Shown one piece after another: positions 1-9,812 of a stretch of 64,000 bases of DNA. The notes beneath the pieces are model-generated. The model saw nothing but the letters and a program-made list of their open reading frames with translations, made no database searches and had not been told where the DNA came from. The DNA is from Chersky-840 sp963764205. Its GTDB lineage: Bacteria; Actinomycetota; Acidimicrobiia; Acidimicrobiales; UBA8190. The first letter of the stretch is position 1, and the number at the start of each line of letters is the position of its first letter. The stretch is from NCBI GenBank assembly GCA_963764205.1, contig CAVXRN010000006.1, positions 1,054,001 through 1,118,000 of the forward strand. The letters are read 5' to 3'. Position numbers and translations under genes: made by a program.

Positions 1-34
1 CTGAGCGCTCCCGCTCGGGTCGGAGGTCCTGCGC

Positions 35-832
35 TCAGGTCGAACCGACCGAAGCGGTTCCGTCGACCACGAAGAACATCTCGTAGGGACCGTCGAAGTT
101 CGGCAAGAAGCTCGGCTTGAGGCCCTCGGGGTCGTCGTCGTGGGAAGCCATCTGTGACGGGTAGGCGGCCACCGCCTCCCGCTTGCGAGCCCGGTAGCCG
201 TCGGTGCGCACCAGTTCGGGACGCCGACCCCGCCGCAGGTGACGGGCCAGGAGCCCGGGCCGGTCGAACTGCCAGATGGGGTAAGTGCGCAACCGGACGC
301 CCGTACCCGCCAGGGCGCGGCGCGTCGCCACGCCCAGCACGGCGTGATCCTCGTGGGGGTCGTCCTCGCCCGTGACCAGCACTTCCTCCGGTTCCCAGGC
401 GGCCACCACCTCGGCCACGGCGGCGGCGAGGGCGTCTTCGTTCCCGGCCAGCTCGGCGTCGACGAAGGGCAGCCGGGTGACGTCGCTCTCGGCCAGACCG
501 AGCACGCCGCAGGCGGCCCGCAGCTCGGCGCTGCGCAGTGCGGTCACCTCGACTGGGTCCCCGATCGGCGACTTGCTCCCGTCGGTGGCCACCACCAGGT
601 GCACGGGCGTGCCGGCATCGACCTTACGCATGATGGTCGCCCCGACACCGAGCGTCTCGTCGTCGGGGTGCGGGGCCAGTACGAGGCACCGTCGCCGGGC
701 CGCGTCATCGGTCACGTCGGCGCCGACGCGGATCAACGCGTTGCGCACCAGTACCTTCAGCATCGGGTTGAACGGTTCCACCGCGTCCTCCACGAACGCA
801 CGCGCAGACCGGCTGAACACGGGGCGAGACAT
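35..832 (-). CDS. PIG-L (LmbE-like) family deacetylase
   Basis: A 265-residue protein of the PIG-L/LmbE family, zinc-dependent enzymes that remove acetyl groups from N-acetylglucosamine-type substrates; members include MshB and Mca of the mycothiol pathway. The family signature HPDDE is at residues 55-59 and the second metal/catalytic segment PHEDH at 159-163. The length fits the family. The exact substrate cannot be read from sequence: a mycothiol enzyme or a sugar/antibiotic-modifying deacetylase are both possible. It stands alone on the minus strand at the window edge, followed upstream by a 307-base gap. Confidence 0.85.
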   Translation of the reverse strand: MSRPVFSRSARAFVEDAVEPFNPMLKVLVRNALIRVGADVTDDAARRRCLVLAPHPDDETLGVGATIMRKVDAGTPVHLVVATDGSKSPIGDPVEVTALRSAELRAACGVLGLAESDVTRLPFVDAELAGNEDALAAAVAEVVAAWEPEEVLVTGEDDPHEDHAVLGVATRRALAGTGVRLRTYPIWQFDRPGLLARHLRRGRRPELVRTDGYRARKREAVAAYPSQMASHDDDPEGLKPSFLPNFDGPYEMFFVVDGTASVGST

Positions 833-1139
833 TATCGGGCGCCACCCGCAGTCCCCGAAGCGTCCCGGATGTCGCGCCCCCGGACGAACTAGCCTCGTTG
901 GCGGTCACCTGTGCGTCAGTGCGGGGGGCTCAAGTGTCGTCGCCTGAGGCGGGTCCTCGTTGGTGCCGGCGCTTGGTCGGGTCGCCGCTGCTGTGTCACC
1001 CTCGGCCCCCCCGGGGTCGGCACATGCGGCGGCGGTCCCGACGCACCGCACGACCGGCGACCGGCTCGAACGCGGCGGACGACGCCGCGTATGCACGCGC
1101 CGCGCGATCAGGAGGCCGCCCGATCAGGAGGCCGCCGGA
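833..1139. other. Non-coding gap with short 16-nt tandem repeat
   Basis: No convincing gene is seen in these 307 bases. The 3' part holds a direct repeat with unit CGATCAGGAGGCCGCC at 1105-1120 and 1121-1136, followed by a partial third copy (GGATCAGGAG, 1137-1146) that runs into the stop codon of the next minus-strand gene. The repeat is G-purine rich and resembles replication-slippage expansion; no hairpin or promoter is obvious. Confidence 0.6.
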
Positions 1140-1760
1140 TCAGGAGAAGGCGCCACTCACCTCGTCGGCGCTCGCCAGCGTGGCCACCAACGCCAACGTG
1201 TGACGCGTCAACGCGTCGGCGTAGTCGCGCGGGACTCCGCACACCGCGTCAGTGGCGACGACCACCCGGTAGCCGAGGTTCACCGCCTCGACCGCCAGCC
1301 CGATGATGCCCAGGTTCAGTGACACCCCGGTCGCCACCACCGTCGACACCCCCAGCGCCCGCAGCGTGGGGTCGAGGGTCGTGCCGGTGAACGGCGACAC
1401 GCCGTGTCCGCGGTGCGAGACGAGATCCCCGGGGGCGGGACCGAGCTCGGGGACGAGCTCGACGGCGGGCGTGCCGTCCACCAGGTGCTCGGGCCGGCGC
1501 AGCAGGGCCGAGATGAGCGGAGCGTTGGTGGGCGATCCTCGCCGGTCGGACCGGAACCCGGCAGTGCAGTGGACCACGGGGACCCCCGCGGCGCGCGCCG
1601 CATCAAGGAGGCGCGCGGTGTTCGCCACCAGTCCGACCTCGCGTGCCGCCGCGGCGAGCTCGGGGAAGCTCGAGAGGTCGCCCACCACGCCGCGTTGGAT
1701 CTCCATGGTCAGCACCGCGGCCTGTCCGTGTCCTACGAGATCGGTGAGGGTGACAGGCAT
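1140..1760 (-). CDS. Isochorismatase-fold protein lacking the catalytic triad
   Basis: A 206-residue protein of the isochorismatase/nicotinamidase (cysteine hydrolase) fold. The general pattern is kept: an N-terminal strand with MEIQRG at 19-24, the SPFTGT turn at 122-127, and the strand-turn VVATGVSLNLG at 141-151. The usual catalytic residues are absent. The Asp of the D-x-Q motif is Glu20, no Lys is found before SPFTGT, and the nucleophile Cys of the TN-x-C segment is Gly151. It is therefore likely to be non-hydrolytic, perhaps a binding protein, or to use another chemistry. It lies 37 bases from the acyl-CoA ligase stop and may share a transcript with it. Confidence 0.8.
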   Translation of the reverse strand: MPVTLTDLVGHGQAAVLTMEIQRGVVGDLSSFPELAAAAREVGLVANTARLLDAARAAGVPVVHCTAGFRSDRRGSPTNAPLISALLRRPEHLVDGTPAVELVPELGPAPGDLVSHRGHGVSPFTGTTLDPTLRALGVSTVVATGVSLNLGIIGLAVEAVNLGYRVVVATDAVCGVPRDYADALTRHTLALVATLASADEVSGAFS

Positions 1761-1797
1761 CGTCAGGACCGCAGAGGTGCGCGCCGGAGCGGCGCGG

Positions 1798-3420
1798 TCA
1801 ACCTACCGGTGACTGCGACGTGACGATGGCGTTGGCCCACTGGTAGTCGGGCTTCCCGCTGGGGGAGCGCTCGATCTTGTCCACGACGTGCAGCTGCCGC
1901 GGCACTTTGTAGCCTGCGACGTGCTGACGGCAGTGCTCCTGGACCGCTTCGAGCGACGGGGCGCTGCGGCCGGCCCGAGGCTCGACGATCGCGGCGACCC
2001 GTTGTCCGAAGCGCTCGTCGGGCGCGCCCACCACGATGGCGTCCATGACGTCGGGATGCGACCGCACGACGGACTCGACCTCTTCGGGGAAGATCTTCTC
2101 TCCGCCCGAGTTGATGCAGATCGAGCCGCGCCCGAGCAGTGTTACCGACCCGTCGGCCTCCACGGTGGCGAAGTCGCCCGGCATCACGAACGGCTTGCCT
2201 TCGATGGTGATGAACACCTCGGCGCTCTTGACCGGATCGTTGTAGTACCCGATGGGGATGTCACCGGAACGGGCGATCTTCCCGATCACCCCCGAGCCCG
2301 GTTTCACGAGCTCGAGGTTCTCGTCGAACACGACCGTGCCCCCGGTCGAGGACACCGTCGGACCGCTCCGCATGGCGGTCCCGCCCGGCTTGATCATGGA
2401 AATCCCGTTGTTCCCGCCTTCGGACGACCCGACGGCGTCGGTCATGATCAGGTTGGGGAACTGGGTGAAGAAGGCGTCTTTGACCGAGGGGGAGAAGAGC
2501 GCCGCGGTGGAGGTGATACCGATCAACGACGACAGGTCGTAGGAGACGCCAGGTTCCGACAGGGACTCGATGAGCGGCTTGCCCATGGCGTCCCCGGTGA
2601 TCATCACCATGTTGACCTTCTCGCGCTCGACGATGGCCCACACCTCGTGGGGGTCGAACTTCGGCACCAGACAGACCCGGTTGCCGACGAAGCTCTGGCC
2701 CATGACGCCCCACTGCGTGGCGCCGTGCATGAGCGGTGCGATGGGAAGGAAGGTGAGCTGGCCTCCGGCTGCCATGCCCTTCTCGACCATCTGCTCCGGG
2801 CGGTCCATGCGCACGCCGGTGAGCGCGTCGAGGCCGCCTCCGAGCGCGAAGAAGACGTTGCGCTGGGGCCATACGACGCCCTTGGGCATGCCTGTGGTGC
2901 CACCCGTGTAGAGGATGTAGAGGTCATCGCCCGACCGTGGCGCGAAGTCGCGCTCGGGAGATCCCGACGCGACGGCCGCCTCGAAGTCGACCGCGTCGTG
3001 ACGCGGGTCGGGCTCGCCGCTGTCGTCGTCGATCACGACCACGTGGCGTAGGGCCGGCAGCTCCGGTAGCAGCGCCGCCACCCGGGGCGAGAACTGGCGT
3101 TGGTGCACGAGCGCCACGAGGTCCGCGTTGGAGAAGAGGTACCGCAGCTCGTCCTCGACGTAACGGAAGTTGATGTTGATCCACACCGCCCGCAGCTTGA
3201 ACACCGCCCACGCCGTCTCGACCCACTCGGCGCTGTTCAGCGCGTAGATGCCGACATGGTCCCCGGGGCCGACTCCGGCTGCGGCGAGGTGGTGGGCGAG
3301 TCGATTGGCCCGTTCCTCTATCTGCGCGTAGGTGAACCGGCGCCCCTCGCAGACGATGTACTCGCGGTCGGGAAAGGCGTCGGCGGCCGCCTCGAAAAGG
3401 TCGGCAAGGTTGAATTCCAC
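1798..3420 (-). CDS. Acyl-CoA synthetase (AMP-forming, FadD-like)
   Basis: A 540-residue ANL-superfamily ligase that activates a carboxylic acid through an acyl-AMP and loads it on CoA. The P-loop-like motif YTGGTTGMPKG lies near residue 170. The adenylate-binding region is around residues 310-330, and the hinge and C-terminal domain carry the expected GRGSICINSGGEKIFPEEVE segment with the catalytic Lys close to the end (RSPSGKPDY). Length and layout are those of actinobacterial FadD-type ligases for fatty or steroid acids; the chain length is not predictable. The start ATG is followed by NLADLFE, typical for the family. Confidence 0.9.
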   Translation of the reverse strand: MEFNLADLFEAAADAFPDREYIVCEGRRFTYAQIEERANRLAHHLAAAGVGPGDHVGIYALNSAEWVETAWAVFKLRAVWININFRYVEDELRYLFSNADLVALVHQRQFSPRVAALLPELPALRHVVVIDDDSGEPDPRHDAVDFEAAVASGSPERDFAPRSGDDLYILYTGGTTGMPKGVVWPQRNVFFALGGGLDALTGVRMDRPEQMVEKGMAAGGQLTFLPIAPLMHGATQWGVMGQSFVGNRVCLVPKFDPHEVWAIVEREKVNMVMITGDAMGKPLIESLSEPGVSYDLSSLIGITSTAALFSPSVKDAFFTQFPNLIMTDAVGSSEGGNNGISMIKPGGTAMRSGPTVSSTGGTVVFDENLELVKPGSGVIGKIARSGDIPIGYYNDPVKSAEVFITIEGKPFVMPGDFATVEADGSVTLLGRGSICINSGGEKIFPEEVESVVRSHPDVMDAIVVGAPDERFGQRVAAIVEPRAGRSAPSLEAVQEHCRQHVAGYKVPRQLHVVDKIERSPSGKPDYQWANAIVTSQSPVG

Positions 3421-3475
3421 GCAACCAAACTAGAACAAGTTCCCGTCGGGTGAACAACCGGCCCGGCCGGGCCCC

Positions 3476-5377
3476 CTACGAAAGCTGGAGTCGGTCTCGC
3501 TCGGTGGCGAGCGCCTCGATCACCGCCGCGGCGATGCCGGGGCCGTCCAGGCCCAACTCGGCCAGGATGCCGTCGGGCTTGCCCTGGGGGATGTAGCGGG
3601 GAGGGACGCCGAGGACGCACACCGGGGGCAGGGGGTGGTCGATCTGGGTGAGACCGCGCATGGCGTCGGTGAGGAACGTGCCCGCCCCGCCCACCCGGAT
3701 GCCGTCCTCCATCGTCACGACCAGGCCATGGGAGGCGGCGTCGACCAGCATGGCCGGGTCGGGCGGCGACACCACCCGGACGTCCCACACCGTGGCGTCC
3801 ACTCCCTCGGCTGCGAGCTTCCCCGCGGCCTCTTCGGCCGCCTCGACCAGTTTGCCCACGGCCAATAGGCAGACGGTGCCGTCGCCGCGGTGGACCAGGC
3901 GGGCCGAGAGCCCGCTGCCCACGGCGCCGTCGCGGGCCTGGCGGGCGGGCGTCTTCGGGAACCGGATGGCCGAGGGGCCGCCCAGGCTCAGCGCCTCGTC
4001 GAGCATGATCCCCACTTCCTGGGCCGACGACGGGGCGAACACCGTCATCCCCGGGATCGACAGCGTGAGCGACAGGTCGAGGACGCCGTGGTGGCTGGGT
4101 CCGTCGTCCCCGGTGATCCCGGCGCGGTCGAGCGCGAAGACCACCGGCAGGCCGTGCAGCCCCACGTCGAGATTGGCCTGGTCGAAGGCGCGGCTGAAGA
4201 AGGTGGAGTAGATCGCCACCACGGGCCGCAGCCCGGCCATGGCCATGCCGGCCGCGGCGGCGACGGCGTGTTGCTCCGCGATGCCCACGTCGAGGAAGCG
4301 GTCGGGGAACTCGGCCTGGAAGGGGAGGAGCCCGGTGGGCCCGGGCATCGCCGCGGTGATGGCCACCACCTCGGGCCGCGTCCGAGCCGCCTCGAGCACG
4401 GCGCGGGTGAAGGCGTCGGTGTACGTGGCCGGCGCGATCGTGGCCGAAGGGGCCACCGCGGTGGGCTGCACCTTGAAGTCGTGCAGACGTTGGACGTCGT
4501 CCTCTTCGGCCGGGGCGTAGCCCCGGCCCTTCTGCGTGATCACGTGGACCACGATGGGCCCGCCCCACTCGGTGGCGTGCGCCAGCGCCTGTTCCATGCC
4601 GGCGATGTCGTGGCCGTCGATGGGACCGGCGTAGCGGACCCCGAGCGCCTCGAAGAACCGGTGCGGCGTCACGATCTCGCGCACGGCGCTCGTGAGGCCG
4701 TGCAGGCTCGAGTACGCGAGTCCACCGAGACCGGGGATCGACCGCAGCACGTGTCGGGTGCGTTCGCGGGCGTGGACGTAGGAAGGGCTGAGGCGCAGGG
4801 TGGTGAGGCCGGCCGACAGCCGTGACACCGTCGGCGCGTACGACCGCCCGTTGTCGTTGAGCACGATCACGACTCGCGTGCCGGCGTGACCGAGGTTGTT
4901 GAGCGCCTCGTACGCCATGCCACCCGTGAGCGACCCGTCGCCCAGCACCGCCACGACGCGCCGATCGTCCTCGCCCCGCCGCTCGAGTCCCATGGCGATC
5001 CCGTGCGCGTAGCTGAGGGCGGTCGAGGCGTGGCTGTTCTCGATCCAGTCGTGCGGAGACTCCGACCGCGACGGGTACCCCGACATCCCCCCCGGTTGGC
5101 GCAGGGTGGCGAAGCCCTCCTTGCGCCCGGTGACGAGCTTGTGGACATAGGCCTGGTGCCCGGTGTCCCACAGGATCACGTCGCGGGGGGAGTCGAAGAC
5201 GCGATGGACGGCCAGGGTGAGCTCGACGGCCCCGAGATTGGAACCGAGGTGGCCCCCGTTCACCGTGACCCGGTCGACGATGCACGTGCGGATCTCGGCC
5301 GCCAGCTCGGTCAACTGTGCTTGCGACAGTGAGCGGAGGTCGGCGGGTTCGTGGATGTCGTCGAGGAGCATGGGCAC
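3476..5377 (-). CDS. dxs: 1-deoxy-D-xylulose-5-phosphate synthase
   Basis: DXS condenses pyruvate and glyceraldehyde 3-phosphate using thiamine diphosphate, the first step of the MEP route to isoprenoids and also a source for thiamine and pyridoxal. The protein has 633 residues, the usual length. GGHLGSNLG (41-49) contains the active-site His, GDGSLTGG (146-153) is the ThDP/Mg motif, and the transketolase pyrimidine-binding domain follows from about 310 with DVGIAEQHAV. The gene is intact and lies upstream of the acyl-CoA ligase on the same strand with a 55-base gap. Confidence 0.97.
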   Translation of the reverse strand: MPMLLDDIHEPADLRSLSQAQLTELAAEIRTCIVDRVTVNGGHLGSNLGAVELTLAVHRVFDSPRDVILWDTGHQAYVHKLVTGRKEGFATLRQPGGMSGYPSRSESPHDWIENSHASTALSYAHGIAMGLERRGEDDRRVVAVLGDGSLTGGMAYEALNNLGHAGTRVVIVLNDNGRSYAPTVSRLSAGLTTLRLSPSYVHARERTRHVLRSIPGLGGLAYSSLHGLTSAVREIVTPHRFFEALGVRYAGPIDGHDIAGMEQALAHATEWGGPIVVHVITQKGRGYAPAEEDDVQRLHDFKVQPTAVAPSATIAPATYTDAFTRAVLEAARTRPEVVAITAAMPGPTGLLPFQAEFPDRFLDVGIAEQHAVAAAAGMAMAGLRPVVAIYSTFFSRAFDQANLDVGLHGLPVVFALDRAGITGDDGPSHHGVLDLSLTLSIPGMTVFAPSSAQEVGIMLDEALSLGGPSAIRFPKTPARQARDGAVGSGLSARLVHRGDGTVCLLAVGKLVEAAEEAAGKLAAEGVDATVWDVRVVSPPDPAMLVDAASHGLVVTMEDGIRVGGAGTFLTDAMRGLTQIDHPLPPVCVLGVPPRYIPQGKPDGILAELGLDGPGIAAAVIEALATERDRLQLS

Positions 5378-5564
5378 CTATTCGGGGACGCCCGAGGCGG
5401 CGACCCCCGGTCACGCTACCGCGGACCCGGTGCTGTGGGCACTAGGGGCCGGTCCGCTGGTGCCCCTTCGGAAATGCCGGACGCGCCGCGGTGGGAGAGG
5501 CAGACTCTGCGCGCAGGGCGACGCCCGAGGTGGACGCCGTCGAAGGACCCGAGAGGAGCGTGCG

Positions 5565-6323
5565 ATGCAGGCCAACGTCAAGGGCACCACGATGCCGGTC
5601 CTGGAGATGCTCCTGGATCCGGGCGAGACCATCATCTCTACCCACGGCGACCTGTCATGGATGTCGGCCAACATGGGGCTGTCCCAGACCGCCAGCGCCG
5701 GGGGCGGCGGGATCATGGGCGGCCTCAAGCGCATGGCCGGGGGCGGCGGCCTGTTGCTCACCCGGTACGAGGCCACCGGCGGACCGGGCATGGTGAGCTT
5801 CGCCAGCAAGCTCCCGGGCCGCATCTTCCCCATCGAGGTCAGCCCCGGCCACGGCTATGTCGTCCACCGACACGGCTGGGTGTGCGGGACCCCGGGCATC
5901 ACGCCCTCGGTGGCGCTCCAGCAGTCCTTCAAGGGGGGCCTGTGGGGTGGGGAGGGCTTCATCCTCCAGAAGCTCGAGGGTGAGGGACAAGCGTGGATCG
6001 AGCTCTCGGGCGAGATGACGACCTACGAGCTGGCCGCGGGGCAGTCGCTCCTCGTCCACCCGGGCCACGTCGGCCTGTTCCACGACACCGTCACGTTCTC
6101 GGTCGTGCGACTGCCGGGGATCGCCAACCGGTACATGGGCGGCGACGGGCACCATCTCGTCTCGCTCACGGGCCCCGGCTCCATCTGGCTGCAGTCGATG
6201 CCGCTGCCGGTCCTGGCCCAGGCGCTTTCGGAATACATCGAGCCCCACGACGCCGGGCGCGACGCCGCCGCGGGCGGCGTGGTGGGCGGCGTGCTCGGCA
6301 ACGTCCTGGGCCGCCAGGTCTGA
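5565..6323 (+). CDS. AIM24/TIGR00266 family protein
   Basis: A 252-residue protein of the AIM24 (TIGR00266) family, a beta-rich fold related to tryptophan RNA-binding attenuator-like proteins whose bacterial role is unknown. Glycine-rich loops (SAGGGGIMGGLKRMAGGGG) near residues 44-62 and an HRHGWVCGTPG-type core are family-like. The C-terminus is again Gly-rich (AAGGVVGGVLGNVLG), possibly a membrane-contacting tail. ATG 5565 is preferred over upstream starts because GAGAGGAG lies at 5551-5558. It is transcribed divergently from dxs. Confidence 0.85.
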   Translation: MQANVKGTTMPVLEMLLDPGETIISTHGDLSWMSANMGLSQTASAGGGGIMGGLKRMAGGGGLLLTRYEATGGPGMVSFASKLPGRIFPIEVSPGHGYVVHRHGWVCGTPGITPSVALQQSFKGGLWGGEGFILQKLEGEGQAWIELSGEMTTYELAAGQSLLVHPGHVGLFHDTVTFSVVRLPGIANRYMGGDGHHLVSLTGPGSIWLQSMPLPVLAQALSEYIEPHDAGRDAAAGGVVGGVLGNVLGRQV

Positions 6324-6392
6324 GCAGGACCCGCCACCGGGCCCTCCAGCCGAAGCTGCCGTCAGACCCCGGGCCGCCTGACCGCGGCCACG

Positions 6393-6770
6393 TCAGCGGG
6401 CCTTGGCCAGGAAGTCGCCCCTCCCGACGACCACGCGCGTCACCTTCCCCGCCCCCACCAGGCCTGCCGCGTCGGTCGCCGTCACGGTGAACAGGAGCCG
6501 TCGCCCCTCCACCTTTTCCACGGTCGCCTCGGCCACGATCTCCGAGCCGGTGCGCACCGGCGCCAGGTGGTCGAACTGGACGCGCACCCCCACGCTGGTG
6601 TCGCCTTCGTCGAGCCTGCCGTTGACCGCCAGGCACGCCGCCTCCTCGCACAAGGCGATGAGCCGGGGCGTGGCCAGCACGGGGACATCTCCCGAGTGCA
6701 GGGCCAGGGCGGTGTCGCTCTCGTCGACGACGAGCGTGACGCGGGCGCTCAGGCCGGGTCGGACAGGCAC
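6393..6770 (-). CDS. Hot-dog fold thioesterase (FlK-like)
   Basis: A 125-residue single hot-dog domain resembling the fluoroacetyl-CoA thioesterase FlK group, which hydrolyses small acyl-CoAs. Seen are the LCEEAAC stretch on the central helix and the FDHLAPVRTGSEI strand typical of this group. The reading frame stays open further upstream, but that extension would overlap tldD antisense and is low complexity; GTG 6770, giving VPVRPGL, matches the family start. It is divergent from tldD across about 140 bases. Confidence 0.75.
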   Translation of the reverse strand: MPVRPGLSARVTLVVDESDTALALHSGDVPVLATPRLIALCEEAACLAVNGRLDEGDTSVGVRVQFDHLAPVRTGSEIVAEATVEKVEGRRLLFTVTATDAAGLVGAGKVTRVVVGRGDFLAKAR

Positions 6771-6909
6771 GGCGGTACGATACGAAACACAGGCGCCGCC
6801 GGCCACACGGCCGGCGGTCTGCGCGACCGGGCCCAGGGGGTCAGGTGGTCGGCGAGCCTGGTGGGAGGGCGGGGCCGGTGCGGCCCGGGCCCCGAAAGGA
6901 GAGGTGCAG

Positions 6910-8329
6910 GTGAGCGAGGCCGGCTCGGCAACAGGACTGCTCGTGCAGACCCCGGTCATCGAGCGCGTGCTCGGTGCCGCGCTCGAACGGGGCGGGGAGT
7001 TCGCCGAAGTGTTCGTCGAGGACCGCCAGTCGACCTCGGCGGTCCTGGACGACGGGCGCGTCGAGGAGCTGTCGTCGGGGCGCGATCGGGGTGCCGGGGT
7101 TCGCGTCGTCGTGGGGGAGACCACCGGCTATGCCCACACCGCTGATCTGTCCGAGCGTGGCCTGCTGGCCGCGGCCGAAGCGGCCGCTGCAGTCGCACGC
7201 CAAGGAGGCGGCAGCAGGGTCGTCGCGCTGCAAGAGCGTGAGGCGGCGCGGAGGAACGAGGTCCGCGAGCTCCCCGAGCAGGTTGCCAAGTCTCGCAAGA
7301 TCGAGCTCCTCGCTCCAGGCCGACGATGCGGCGCGCGCCAGTGGGAACGCGATCTCGCAGGTCTCCGCGTCCTACGGCGACGGCCGGCGGCGCATCCAGG
7401 TGGCCAACAGCGACGGCGTCCTGGTGGCCGACGACCAGGTGCGCACGCGCTTCAGCGTCTCGTGCGTGGCGCTCGGCGACACCGGCATGCAGACCGGGTA
7501 CGAGTCCAGCGCGTTCACCGTCGGCTTCGAGCTCTTCGACACGGTGGACGTCCGCGAGGTCGCCGCCACCGCGGCCCGACGGGCCTTGGTCAAGTTGACG
7601 GCGCGTCCCGCGCCGAGCGGCGAGGTCCCGCTCATCTTGGAGTCGGGGAGCGGCGGGATCCTGTTCCACGAAGCCTGCGGGCACGGCCTCGAGGCCGACC
7701 ACATCGCCAAGGACGCCTCGGTCTACGTGGGCCAGGTGGGCGAGCAGGTGGCCAGCCCCTTGGTCACCCTGGTCGACGACGGCACCGTGGGCCCCGAATG
7801 GGGGAGCTTCGCCGTCGACGACGAGGGGAATTCGGCGCAACGCAACGTGCTCATCGAGAACGGCGTGCTCACCGACTACATGTGGGACTACCTGCGCGGC
7901 CGCAAGGAGCACCGCACGTCATCGGGCAACGGGCGGCGCCAGAGCTACCGCCATCTGCCCATGGTGAGGATGACCAACACCTTCCTCCTCAACGGCGACG
8001 CCGATCCCGACGAGATCCTGGCCCAGACCCCGACGGGCGTCTACGTGGCCAAGCTGGGCGGTGGCCAGGTCAACACGACGACCGGCGACTTCGTGTTCGG
8101 AACGGTCGAGGCGTACCTCATCGAGGACGGCCACATCACCGAGCCCCTGCGCGACGCCAACCTCATCGGCAACGGCCCCGAGGTCCTTCGCCGGATCGAC
8201 GCCGTGGCCAACGACTTCGCCATGGGCCCGGGAACGTGCGGCAAGGACGGCCAGAGCGTGCCCGTGGGATGCGGTCAGCCGACGTTGCGGATCACGGGCG
8301 TGACGATCGGAGGCACCGCCGGTGACTGA
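6910..8329 (+). CDS. tldD: TldD-family metalloprotease subunit, frameshifted
   Basis: TldD works with TldE as a heterodimeric zinc protease that degrades unfolded or leader peptides, for example in microcin maturation and CcdA turnover. The zinc motif HEACGH and the conserved NVLIENGVLTDYMWD region are present. The protein is split: up to residue about 134 (KIELL) it is in one frame, then LQADDAARASGNAIS continues in the +1 frame. The extra base is best placed at G7312, and removing it restores one continuous TldD of about 472 residues. GTG 6910 is chosen because AAAGGAG (6895-6901) is correctly spaced from it; GTG 6904 is too close. The 3' end overlaps tldE by 8 bases. Confidence 0.88.
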
Positions 8330-9707
8330 CACGACCAGCAAGCCGCGGGCGAGCGCCACGTCGGGAGGCGAGCTCCTCGAGCTGGCCATGCGCGTGGCCG
8401 GGGAGGCCAAAGGAGGCGAGGAGCTCGAGGTCTACGTGTCGCGCGGGGTGGAGACCGACGTGCGGGCGTACGAGGGCGAGGTCGAGTCGTTGTCCTCGGC
8501 CGCGTCGGCGGGCGTGGGGATCCGGGTGGTTGTCGGGGGCCGACAGGGTTTCGCCTACGCGGGGACGCTCGAGGAGTCGGTACTGCGCCAGACCCTGGCC
8601 GACGCCCGCGACAACGCCACCTTCGCCACCGCCGACGAGCACGTCGGATTGGCCGCCCCCGACGGCGTGGCCCCGGCGTCGCTCGACCTGTGGGACGAGG
8701 ACGTCCTCGAGATGTCGAGCGCGGCCAAGGTCGAGATGGCCCTGGAGCTCGAGCGTCGGGCCCGCGGCGCCGACGCCCGAGTCCGCCAGGTGGCGTTCGC
8801 CGACTACGGCGACATGGCGGCCGAGGCGGCGGTGGCCAGCTCGACCGGTATCACCGCCACCGCCCGACGCACGGTGGCGAGCGTGGCGGTGGAGACCATC
8901 GCCGGCGCCGACACCGACAGCCAGACCGGCGTCGGGTTCTCCGCGGCGCGGGGGCCGGGAGATCTCGACCTCGACAAGGCGGTCGTCGACGCGGTCGAGC
9001 GCTCGACCCGGATGCTGGGAGCCACCAAGGCGCGCTCGGGACGCTGCGCGGTGATCTTCGATCCGCGCGTCACCTCCACGCTGCTGGCGGTCGTCTCCTC
9101 CGCGCTGTCGGGCGAGGCCGTGACCAAGGGCCGATCGTTCTTCGCCGACCGCGTGGGCGAAGAGGTGGCCGTGGCGTCATTGGTGCTCGTCGACGACCCG
9201 ACCGACGCCCGCTCCTTCGGGGCGTCGACCAATGACGCCGAGGGCCTGGCGTGTCGTCGCAACGTGCTCATCGAGAACGGAGTGTTGCGCGGCTTCGTCT
9301 TCGACACCACCGCGGCCCGGCGTGCCGGTGTGGTGTCGACTGCGTCGGCGGTGCGGGGGGGCTACGCCACGACCCCGGTGGCGGGGTGCCGGGCACTGTT
9401 GCTCTCGCCCGGCGAGCTCGGGTCGGCCGAGATCCTGTCGGCGGTCGGGGACGCGTTGTTCGTGCAGTCGATCACCGGCGTGCACTCGGGGGTGAACCCC
9501 GTGAGCGGCGACTTCTCGGTCGGCGCCGAGGGCCTCATGGTGCGGGGCGGCGTCCTGGCCGAGCCCGTGCGTGAGGTCACGATCGCATCCACGCTCCAGC
9601 GGATGCTCCAATCGGTGCTCCATATCGGCTCAGACGTCGAATGGCTCCCCGGAGTGGCCGCGGGCCAGACCCTCGCCATCGACGGCATGGCGCTCAGCGG
9701 CTCCTGA
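8322..9707 (+). CDS. tldE: TldE/PmbA-family protein
   Basis: Partner of TldD in the TldD/TldE protease; TldE itself carries no metal motif, and none is seen here. The 461-residue protein has the family layout, with an N-terminal alpha/beta domain (EVYVSRGVETDVRAYEGE) and a C-terminal beta-rich domain containing GASTNDAEGLACRRNVLIEN and NPVSGDFSVGAEG. The GTG start at 8322 lies inside the end of tldD (8-base overlap), indicating coupled translation. Confidence 0.93.
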   Translation: MTDTTSKPRASATSGGELLELAMRVAGEAKGGEELEVYVSRGVETDVRAYEGEVESLSSAASAGVGIRVVVGGRQGFAYAGTLEESVLRQTLADARDNATFATADEHVGLAAPDGVAPASLDLWDEDVLEMSSAAKVEMALELERRARGADARVRQVAFADYGDMAAEAAVASSTGITATARRTVASVAVETIAGADTDSQTGVGFSAARGPGDLDLDKAVVDAVERSTRMLGATKARSGRCAVIFDPRVTSTLLAVVSSALSGEAVTKGRSFFADRVGEEVAVASLVLVDDPTDARSFGASTNDAEGLACRRNVLIENGVLRGFVFDTTAARRAGVVSTASAVRGGYATTPVAGCRALLLSPGELGSAEILSAVGDALFVQSITGVHSGVNPVSGDFSVGAEGLMVRGGVLAEPVREVTIASTLQRMLQSVLHIGSDVEWLPGVAAGQTLAIDGMALSGS

Positions 9708-9812
9708 GTACTCCCGACGCGGTCGATCCAGTCGACCTGACCCGCACGGTCGACGCGGTCGGCCGGGACGGTGCGCAGGGGCGGCCGTTGTGGCTTGGCC
9801 CGCGCTACCGAC

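Noticed and set aside
3318..5414. A 698-codon open frame on the minus strand offset from dxs
   Set aside because: It is Arg/Pro/Gly-rich and lies entirely over the intact dxs gene in another frame, a normal by-product of high GC content.
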